From positions 1 through 5,319 of the forward strand of contig JAVBPM010000069.1 of assembly GCA_031549605.1 (NCBI GenBank): 5,319 nucleotides of DNA, given 5' to 3'. Below the pieces are notes generated by a model, which saw nothing but the letters and a program-made list of their open reading frames with translations, was not told the DNA's origin and searched no databases. Below, piece after piece: positions 1 through 5,319 of the stretch. Numbering within the stretch: the stretch's first letter is position 1; every line of letters begins with the position of its first letter. This stretch comes from WRAI01 sp031549605 (GTDB taxonomy: Bacteria; Bacillota; Clostridia; Oscillospirales; UBA929). Made by a program: the position numbers and the translations under genes.

Positions 1-1
1 G

Positions 2-814
2 GGACACAGCTTTTCGCGCCGTGAGCTGGCGGTAATGACGCGCTTTGAGCCGGTGGCCCAGCTGGTACAGGCGCTGGTTGACAAGGAGTTTTACTTGTCG
101 ATACAGCGGCGCGATTTGGCGGGCGGAAAGACGGTGCTCTCCGTGCCGCACGACAGCATTGAAACGGTGCTGGATGCCTTTGGCTACGGCCATTCCATTG
201 ATGTGGCGGTGCATTTGAACTTGGCCATGCTGGAGGAGGACTGCTGTCGCAACGCTTTTTTGCGCGGCGCCTTTTTGTCGGCGGGTGCGGTGTCGGCGCC
301 GCGTGTTGATGCCGACAGCGGCGTATCGTCGACCAAGTTTCATCTGGAGATTGCCGGAACGCACTATTTTGTCATGCGCGAGTTTTATGCGCTGCTACAG
401 GAGCAGCAGCTGACGCCACATCTGACCAAGCGCAAGGCCGGCTATTTGCTGTACTTCAAGGCGGGCGAGGCGGTCGGCGAGGTGCTGGCGCGCGCCGGCG
501 CGACAGCGGCCTATATGGATGTGTTGATGGCGCAGATGGAGCGCCAGCTGCGCAACGACATCAACCGCAAGGTCAACTGCGAGACGGGCAACTTAACGCG
601 CACCGTCGAGGCGGCGGCGGCGCAGTGCGCCGCCATTGAAAAGCTGAGCCGCGAGCGGCGGCTGGCCAATTTGCCCGACGCGCTGCAGCAGACGGCGCAG
701 CTGCGCGCCGACCATCCCGAATGGTCGCTGACTGAGCTGGCGGCGGCGCTGGGGGTCAGCAAATCGGCGCTGAACCACCGGCTGCGCAAGCTGGTTGAAT
801 TGAGTCGCACATAG
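2..814 (+). CDS. whiA: WhiA, DNA-binding regulator of division/sporulation (5'-truncated by window edge)
   Basis: WhiA proteins combine a degenerate LAGLIDADG homing-endonuclease fold with a C-terminal helix-turn-helix. They bind DNA but do not cut it; they control sporulation genes in Streptomyces and affect division and chromosome segregation in Bacillus. The frame is open from base 2, and the residues before the ATG at 35 (GHSFSRREL) match the family's N-terminal G-S-FSNRQL block. The gene therefore starts about 33 codons upstream, and 270 residues are visible. Counting Met35 as residue 1, the LAGLIDADG-like segment is CCRNAFLRGAFLSAG (70-84), with Ala where a nuclease has its catalytic Asp. 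The family signature VNCETGNL lies at 170-177, and the helix-turn-helix with VSKSALNHRLRKL at about 231-253. The protein ends six residues after that motif, a short tail. An insert of about eight residues follows the LAGLIDADG segment. It probably belongs to a rapZ-yvcK-whiA cluster upstream (inferred, not visible). Confidence 0.95.
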   Translation, partial: GHSFSRRELAVMTRFEPVAQLVQALVDKEFYLSIQRRDLAGGKTVLSVPHDSIETVLDAFGYGHSIDVAVHLNLAMLEEDCCRNAFLRGAFLSAGAVSAPRVDADSGVSSTKFHLEIAGTHYFVMREFYALLQEQQLTPHLTKRKAGYLLYFKAGEAVGEVLARAGATAAYMDVLMAQMERQLRNDINRKVNCETGNLTRTVEAAAAQCAAIEKLSRERRLANLPDALQQTAQLRADHPEWSLTELAAALGVSKSALNHRLRKLVELSRT

Positions 815-817
815 GAG
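813..817 (+). promoter_or_regulatory. dnaE ribosome binding site overlapping the whiA stop
   Basis: AGGAG lies seven bases before the dnaE ATG at 825, and its first two bases are the last two of the whiA TAG stop. Ribosomes finishing whiA would terminate on top of this site, the usual layout for translational coupling. It fixes the dnaE start; there is no upstream in-frame ATG. I see no separate promoter in the 10-base gap. Confidence 0.88.
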
Positions 818-824
818 TGACGCT

Positions 825-3800
825 ATGAAGCCCTTTGCCCATCTACATTTGCATACCGAGTACAGCCTGCTGGACGGCAACTGCCGCATCGGGCCGTTGA
901 TGCAGCACCTGAAAACGCTGGGTCAGACGCACGTTGCCATCACCGACCACGGCGTGATGTATGGCGTGGTGGACTTTTATCGCGAGGCCAAGAAAAACGG
1001 CATTGTGCCGATTATTGGCTGCGAGGTGTACGTCGCGCCGCGCACGCGCTTTGACAAGGAGCACGGGCAGGACAACCACCCCTATCATCTGGTGTTGCTG
1101 TGCGAGAACCAGACCGGCTACCGCAACCTGTGCAAAATGGTGAGTCTCGGGTTTATCGACGGCTTTTACGGCAAGCCGCGCGTTGATTGGCAGCTGCTGG
1201 AGCAGTATCACGAGGGCCTGATTGCGCTGTCGGCTTGCGTGGGCGGCGAGGTGCCGCGTCTGATTTTGCAGCGCGACATGACGGGCGCGCGGCAGGCGGT
1301 CGAGCGCATGGTGGCGCTGTTTGGTAAAGGTAACTATTATCTGGAAGTGCAGGACCACGGCATGCCGGAGCAGAAGACGGTCAACGCCGGACTCAAGCGG
1401 CTGGCTGAGGAGACGGGCGTGCCGCTGGTGGCGACCAATGACTGCCACTACATTGCCGCCGCCGACTGCGACACACAGGACGTGCTGCTGTGTATCCAAA
1501 CCAACAAGAAAATCGACGACCCCGACCGCATGAAGTTTGCCGGCAGCAATTTGTTTGTGCGCAGTGGCGATGAGATGGCCGATTTGTTTGTCGACGTGCC
1601 GGAGGCCATTGACAACACGCTGGCCATTGCCGAGCGCTGCCATGTCGAGTTTGACTTTGAGACCTCGCACCTGCCGCACTTTGCACTGCCGGCGGACGAG
1701 GATTCGGCCAGCGGCTATTTGGCCAAGCTGGCGGCTGAGGGCTTTGAAAAGCGCTACCCCGATGCCGACGGCGACTACCGGCAGCGGCTTCAGTTTGAGC
1801 TGGATATGATTGACCGCATGGGGTTTAGCGATTATTTTCTCATTGTCGGCGATTTTATCAGCTTTGCCAAGGAGCAAGGTATTCCGGTCGGGCCGGGGCG
1901 CGGCAGTGCCGCCGGGTCGATGGTCAGCTATTGTCTGGGCATTACCGACGTTGACCCGATTCGCTACAGCTTGTACTTTGAGCGTTTTCTCAACCCCGAG
2001 CGCGTCAGCATGCCCGATATTGACATCGACTTTTGCATGCGGCGGCGGCAGGAGGTCATTGACTACGTCGTGCAGCGCTATGGCCACGACCATGTGGCAC
2101 AGATTATTACCTTTGGTACCATGGCGGCACGCGGCGGCATTCGTGACGTGGGACGAGCCATGGGGCTGGCCTACGGGCAGGTGGACACCATTGCCAAGCT
2201 GGTGCCGTTTGGCGTCGGTGTGACGCTGGAGAAGGCGCTGGCGGCCTCACCTGAGTTACGGGCAGCCGAGCAAAGTGACCCGCACATTGCCAAGCTACTG
2301 AATACGGCGCGCGCGCTGGAGGGCGTGCCGCGCCATGCCGGAACGCACGCGGCGGGCATTGTCATTACCCAGCAGCCGGTCGTTGAGCTGGTGCCGCTGG
2401 CCAAAAACGACGAGGCCATTGTCACGCAGTTTCCCATGAACACCATCGCCGATTTGGGTCTGTTAAAGATGGACTTTTTGGGGCTGCGCAACATTACCGT
2501 TATCGACGACGCTGTCAAGCTGATTCGCCGACACACGCCCGATTTTGATTTGGCGGTGGTCGACGAGCGCGACGAGGCGACCTTTGATATGCTGAGCGCC
2601 GGTGACACGCAGGGCGTGTTTCAACTGGAAAGTGCCGGCATGACGCGGCTGTGTGTCAATATGCGGCCGCGCTGCATTGAGGACATTACCGCCGTGGTGG
2701 CGCTGTACCGGCCGGGTCCGATGGAGCAAATACCGCGCTTTTTGGAGTGCAAAAACCACCCCGAGCGGGTGAGCTATCACCATGAACGGCTGAAGGAAAT
2801 TCTCAAGGTCACTTACGGTGTTGTGGTGTATCAGGAGCAGGTGCAGCAGATTTTTCGCGAGCTGGCCGGTTATTCGCTGGGGCGCGCCGACAGTGTGCGC
2901 CGCGCCATGAGCAAGAAAAAGCACAAGGAGCTGGAGGCCGAGCGGCAGAATTTTATCTACGGCAATGAACCGGAGGGCATTGAGGGTTGCGTTAAGCGCG
3001 GCGTCAGCCCGCCGGTGGCCAACACCATTTTTGACGAGATGATCAGCTTTGCCAGCTACGCGTTTAACAAGGCGCACGCCGTTTGCTATGCCATCATTGC
3101 CTTTCAGACGGCCTATCTCAAGCGGCATTATCCCAAGGAGTATTTTGCCGCGCTGCTGACCTCGACGAGCGATTCGACCGACGCGGTCAGCCATTATATT
3201 AAAGAGTGTCGAAAATCAGGCATTGCCGTGCTGCCGCCCGACATCAACGCCAGCTGTGAGGATTTTACCTGCGAGCCGGCCGGTGTGCGCTACGGCTTAG
3301 CGACGCTGAAGAACGTCGGACGCGCGGCGGTGAGCGCCATTGTGGAAAACCGCGAGCTGCTGGGACCGTTTACCGATTTCCACAGCTTTTGCGAGCGCAT
3401 GAGCCATGCCGAGCCCAACAAACGGGCGTTGGAGTCGCTGATTTACGCCGGTGCCTTTGACAACATGGGCGCGACGCGGCGCGGCTTGATGGACGCCATG
3501 CCCATTATTTTGAATGATTTGGCGCGTGCCAAGCAGTCGAATGTCGAGGGGCAGCTGGGCATGTTTGACGACGAGCCGCCGCATCAGAGCAGTCTGCCGG
3601 TCACAGCCATGGGTCGGGAGGAGTACGGCGAGTTTGAAAAGCTGTCGTATGAAAAACAGGTGACGGGGCTATATTTATCGGGACATCCCATGCAACATTT
3701 TGAGCGCCAGCTGGCGGCCATTGCGCCCATTTCGTTTGGCGAGGTGCTGCGCGACAGCGAACGTGACGAAAACGAGCCGGGCGTCTTTGCCGACAACCAG

Positions 3801-4271
3801 TGGGTGCGTTTTGCCGGCATGGTGACGGCCATTGTGCCCAAGGTGACGCGCGCGGGCGACCAGATGGCGTTTGTCACGCTGGAGGACGAGGGCGGCGCGC
3901 TGGAGGTCATGGTGTTTCCCAAGGTGCTGCAGGCGGCGTCACATTTGGTGCAGAAGGACTGCGTGCTTTGGGGCGAGGGTCGGCTGTCGGTGCGCGAGGA
4001 CAAGGCGCCGCAGATACTGGCCAATGCGCTGCACGCGATAGAGGACGCGCCGACGGGCGACGAGAAGCTGTGGGTGAAGTTTGCACAAGTGGACAACCGG
4101 CTGTTTGAGCGGGTTAAGCAGATGTTGGCGCGGCAGCCGGGCAACACGCCGGCGGTACTGTATATTGAGCCGACCAAGCAGAAGCTGGTGACGCGCTGCC
4201 GGTTGAGCGACGAGCTGGTCAGCCAGCTGGCGCGCATGGCCGGGCAGGACAATGTCAAGGTGACCAAGTAG
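825..4271 (+). CDS. dnaE: DNA polymerase III alpha subunit (replicative polymerase)
   Basis: C-family DNA polymerase acting at the replication fork in the cytoplasm; in low-GC Gram-positives it works beside PolC, extending primers on the lagging strand. At 1148 residues it is full length for the clostridial form. Domain order: PHP domain (about 4-280) starting HLHLHTEYSLLDG, with ITDHG at 39-43, GCEVYV at 65-70 and NDCHY at 205-209; palm with GPGRGSAAGS (357-366) and catalytic Asps D398 and D400 in PDIDIDF plus D550 in KMDFLGLR (equivalents of E. coli D401, D403, D555); fingers with ALYRPGPM (627-633), YQEQV (669-673), MSKKK and FNKAHAVCYA (747-756); helix-hairpin-helix GLATLKNVG (824-832); clamp-binding QLGMF (910-914); OB fold (about 994-1072); and a small C-terminal domain. 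No PolC-type exonuclease insert is present. All nine PHP metal ligands look intact. Start chosen from the RBS at 813. No frameshift seen; I leave the DnaE1/DnaE3 subgroup open. Confidence 0.98.
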   Translation: MKPFAHLHLHTEYSLLDGNCRIGPLMQHLKTLGQTHVAITDHGVMYGVVDFYREAKKNGIVPIIGCEVYVAPRTRFDKEHGQDNHPYHLVLLCENQTGYRNLCKMVSLGFIDGFYGKPRVDWQLLEQYHEGLIALSACVGGEVPRLILQRDMTGARQAVERMVALFGKGNYYLEVQDHGMPEQKTVNAGLKRLAEETGVPLVATNDCHYIAAADCDTQDVLLCIQTNKKIDDPDRMKFAGSNLFVRSGDEMADLFVDVPEAIDNTLAIAERCHVEFDFETSHLPHFALPADEDSASGYLAKLAAEGFEKRYPDADGDYRQRLQFELDMIDRMGFSDYFLIVGDFISFAKEQGIPVGPGRGSAAGSMVSYCLGITDVDPIRYSLYFERFLNPERVSMPDIDIDFCMRRRQEVIDYVVQRYGHDHVAQIITFGTMAARGGIRDVGRAMGLAYGQVDTIAKLVPFGVGVTLEKALAASPELRAAEQSDPHIAKLLNTARALEGVPRHAGTHAAGIVITQQPVVELVPLAKNDEAIVTQFPMNTIADLGLLKMDFLGLRNITVIDDAVKLIRRHTPDFDLAVVDERDEATFDMLSAGDTQGVFQLESAGMTRLCVNMRPRCIEDITAVVALYRPGPMEQIPRFLECKNHPERVSYHHERLKEILKVTYGVVVYQEQVQQIFRELAGYSLGRADSVRRAMSKKKHKELEAERQNFIYGNEPEGIEGCVKRGVSPPVANTIFDEMISFASYAFNKAHAVCYAIIAFQTAYLKRHYPKEYFAALLTSTSDSTDAVSHYIKECRKSGIAVLPPDINASCEDFTCEPAGVRYGLATLKNVGRAAVSAIVENRELLGPFTDFHSFCERMSHAEPNKRALESLIYAGAFDNMGATRRGLMDAMPIILNDLARAKQSNVEGQLGMFDDEPPHQSSLPVTAMGREEYGEFEKLSYEKQVTGLYLSGHPMQHFERQLAAIAPISFGEVLRDSERDENEPGVFADNQWVRFAGMVTAIVPKVTRAGDQMAFVTLEDEGGALEVMVFPKVLQAASHLVQKDCVLWGEGRLSVREDKAPQILANALHAIEDAPTGDEKLWVKFAQVDNRLFERVKQMLARQPGNTPAVLYIEPTKQKLVTRCRLSDELVSQLARMAGQDNVKVTK

Positions 4272-4277
4272 CCGCGG

Positions 4278-4306
4278 TTGACTTTGTTGCCGTACGGCGG
4301 TAAAAT
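4278..4306 (+). promoter_or_regulatory. Predicted housekeeping-sigma promoter for pfkA
   Basis: The -35 box TTGACT (4278-4283) and -10 box TAAAAT (4301-4306) each differ from consensus at one base and are separated by exactly 17 bases, the optimum for SigA/sigma-70. It lies just after the dnaE stop and upstream of the pfkA ribosome binding site, so transcription would start near 4311-4314 and leave a leader of about 26-29 bases. This would let pfkA be expressed independently of whiA-dnaE. Read-through from dnaE remains possible because I see no terminator in the gap. Sequence match only. Confidence 0.75.
4289..4298. repeat. 10-base perfect palindrome in the pfkA promoter spacer
   Basis: GCCGTACGGC reads the same on both strands and sits wholly between the -35 and -10 boxes. 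A repressor bound there would block RNA polymerase, so it could be a half-size or core operator. It is short, lacks symmetric flanks, and similar words arise by chance in GC-rich DNA. It has no loop and no T-run, so it is not a terminator. Function unproven. Confidence 0.3.
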
Positions 4307-4323
4307 GATGAACAGCAGTACCG

Positions 4324-4330
4324 AAAGGAG
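4324..4330 (+). promoter_or_regulatory. pfkA ribosome binding site that decides the start
   Basis: AAAGGAG ends directly against the ATG at 4331 but nine bases before the ATG at 4340. Only the second gives workable Shine-Dalgarno spacing, and it yields the family-typical N-terminus MINRIGVLTSGGD. The upstream ATG at 4331 would add MFA, which PfkA proteins lack. Confidence 0.88.
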
Positions 4331-4339
4331 ATGTTTGCG

Positions 4340-5308
4340 ATGATCAATCGTATCGGAGTTTTAACAAGCGGCGGCGACGCGCCGGGTATGAATGCGGTGG
4401 TGCGCGCGGTGGTGCGTACGGCGGCTACCTGCCAGATTGAATGCCTGGGCATTCGGCGCGGTTACAACGGTTTAATCAACGGCGACGTGGTGGAGTTATC
4501 GCCCACCGATGTGAACGGCCTTGTCACGCGTGGCGGCACAATGCTGTACACGGCGCGCTGCCCCGAGTTTATGACCGAGGAGGGCGTTATGCGTGGCTTC
4601 AACTCGTGCAAGTATCTGGGGCTGGATGGCATTGTTGCCATTGGCGGCGACGGTACGTTCCGGGGCGCGCTCGATTTGTCGCGCAAGGGCGTAAACATGA
4701 TGTGTGTGCCGGGCACCATTGACAACGACATCGGCTGCACCAACTACTCAATAGGCTTTGACACAGCCTGTAATACCGCCATTGACGCCATTGACAAGCT
4801 GCGCGACACCATGCAGAGCCACGAGCGCTGCAGTGTTGTTGAGGTTATGGGCCGCAACGCCGGACACTTGGCGGTGTATGTCGGCATTGCCGTTGGCGCC
4901 ATCTCAGTACTGGTGCCCGAGCGCAAGGTCGATTACGAGCAGGAACTGATTGAAAAAATCCGCCGTGCGCGTATTCGCGGCCGCACGCATTTTATTGTCA
5001 TTGTCGCCGAGGGCGTGGGCAAGGGTGAGGATGTCGCCGGTCTGATCCGCAACGAGACGGGCATGGAGGCGCGCGTGACCATTCTGGGTCATGTGCAGCG
5101 CGGCGGAAGTCCGCTGGCGCGTGACCGCGTGACGGCCAGCCGCATGGGACGCCACGCCGTGCTGAGTCTCGTGGAGGGAAAGCGTAACCGCGTTGTGGGC
5201 ATCATTGACGGCGGTATGCAGGATTTTGACATTGAGGAAGCGCTGTTGATGAAGCGTGACCTGCAGCAGAATATGTACGACACCGCGATTGATTTGTCGC
5301 AGGTATAA
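4340..5308 (+). CDS. pfkA: ATP-dependent 6-phosphofructokinase
   Basis: Phosphorylates fructose 6-phosphate with ATP to fructose 1,6-bisphosphate, the committed step of glycolysis, as a cytoplasmic homotetramer. 322 residues, close to E. coli PfkA (320) and B. subtilis PfkA (319). Visible motifs: VLTSGGDAPGMN (7-18), RGGT (64-67), TARCPEF (71-77), IGGDGT (101-106), VPGTIDND with the catalytic base D128 (123-130), EVMGRNAG (168-175), AEGVG (223-227) and LGHVQRGGSP (249-258). G105 and G125 occupy the positions that are Asp and Lys in pyrophosphate-dependent enzymes, so ATP is the predicted donor. Substrate residues R73, R163, R172, E224, R245, H251 and R254 are present. Effector-site arginines R22, R26 and R155 are kept, but the E. 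coli Glu187 position is Ile188, so classic ADP/PEP control may be altered. It has a likely promoter of its own in the gap after dnaE. In many Firmicutes pyruvate kinase follows; the window ends too soon to tell. Confidence 0.97.
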   Translation: MINRIGVLTSGGDAPGMNAVVRAVVRTAATCQIECLGIRRGYNGLINGDVVELSPTDVNGLVTRGGTMLYTARCPEFMTEEGVMRGFNSCKYLGLDGIVAIGGDGTFRGALDLSRKGVNMMCVPGTIDNDIGCTNYSIGFDTACNTAIDAIDKLRDTMQSHERCSVVEVMGRNAGHLAVYVGIAVGAISVLVPERKVDYEQELIEKIRRARIRGRTHFIVIVAEGVGKGEDVAGLIRNETGMEARVTILGHVQRGGSPLARDRVTASRMGRHAVLSLVEGKRNRVVGIIDGGMQDFDIEEALLMKRDLQQNMYDTAIDLSQV

Positions 5309-5319
5309 CGGGAACTTTT

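Noticed and set aside
843..2093. Long minus-strand reading frame (416 codons) opposite the 5' part of dnaE
   Set aside because: It lies wholly within a certain gene, has low-complexity V/A/H/R-rich composition typical of the antisense frame of GC-rich coding DNA, and shows no recognisable family motif.
2463..3194. Second long minus-strand frame opposite dnaE, and a similar one at 3584-4267
   Set aside because: Antisense shadows of conserved dnaE codons; composition and lack of any domain argue against real genes.
4271..4301. Possible hairpin pairing CCGC (4272-4275) with GCGG (4297-4300) as a dnaE terminator
   Set aside because: Only four base pairs across a long loop, with no following T-run; the same bases are better explained as a promoter.
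4305..4343. Twelve-codon mini-frame starting ATGATG in the dnaE-pfkA gap and ending in a TGA that overlaps the pfkA ATG
   Set aside because: It has no ribosome binding site, and its ATGs lie upstream of the expected start of the pfkA transcript; likely chance.
2..5308. A hidden defence, mobile or other undescribed system
   Set aside because: Almost every base belongs to three conserved housekeeping genes with no frameshifts, insertions, direct repeats or foreign composition.
5309..5319. Bases after the pfkA stop, ending in TTTT
   Set aside because: Eleven bases are too few to judge a terminator; no hairpin precedes the T-run.

Overview
The window carries three housekeeping genes, all on the + strand and tightly packed: the 3' part of whiA (DNA-binding regulator), a complete dnaE (DNA polymerase III alpha subunit) and a complete pfkA (ATP-dependent 6-phosphofructokinase). 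The sequence is GC-rich with strong AGGAG-type ribosome binding sites. WhiA, a clostridial-type DnaE of 1148 residues and a Gram-positive-type PfkA together point to Firmicutes, class Clostridia. A high-GC Oscillospiraceae/Ruminococcaceae-like lineage is my best guess. The phylum is well supported; the family is an inference from base composition and gene style only.

Layout. Bases 1-814 hold whiA, cut at its 5' end by the window edge; about 33 N-terminal residues are missing, and the ATG at 35 is an internal Met rather than the start. Ten bases separate whiA from dnaE (825-4271), and the dnaE ribosome binding site overlaps the whiA stop codon, so the two are very likely co-transcribed and translationally coupled. 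A 68-base gap (4272-4339) follows. It contains a near-consensus housekeeping promoter (TTGACT, 17 bases, TAAAAT) with a 10-base perfect palindrome inside its spacer, then a strong ribosome binding site. pfkA (4340-5308) starts three codons after the longest possible start. The last 11 bases show nothing identifiable; any terminator or following gene lies outside.

How the genes relate. WhiA links to cell division and growth, DnaE copies DNA and PfkA commits sugar to glycolysis. In Clostridia, whiA usually ends a rapZ-yvcK-whiA cluster, and dnaE often lies close to pfkA, as it also does at short range in Bacillus. A genetic link between glycolysis and DnaE-dependent replication is known from B. 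subtilis, so the neighbourhood may be functionally meaningful, but nothing here proves that.

I found no mobile element, CRISPR array, RNA gene or evident new system. The observations most worth a second look are the loss of a key allosteric glutamate in PfkA, an apparently complete metal site in the DnaE PHP domain, and the pfkA promoter with its embedded palindrome.
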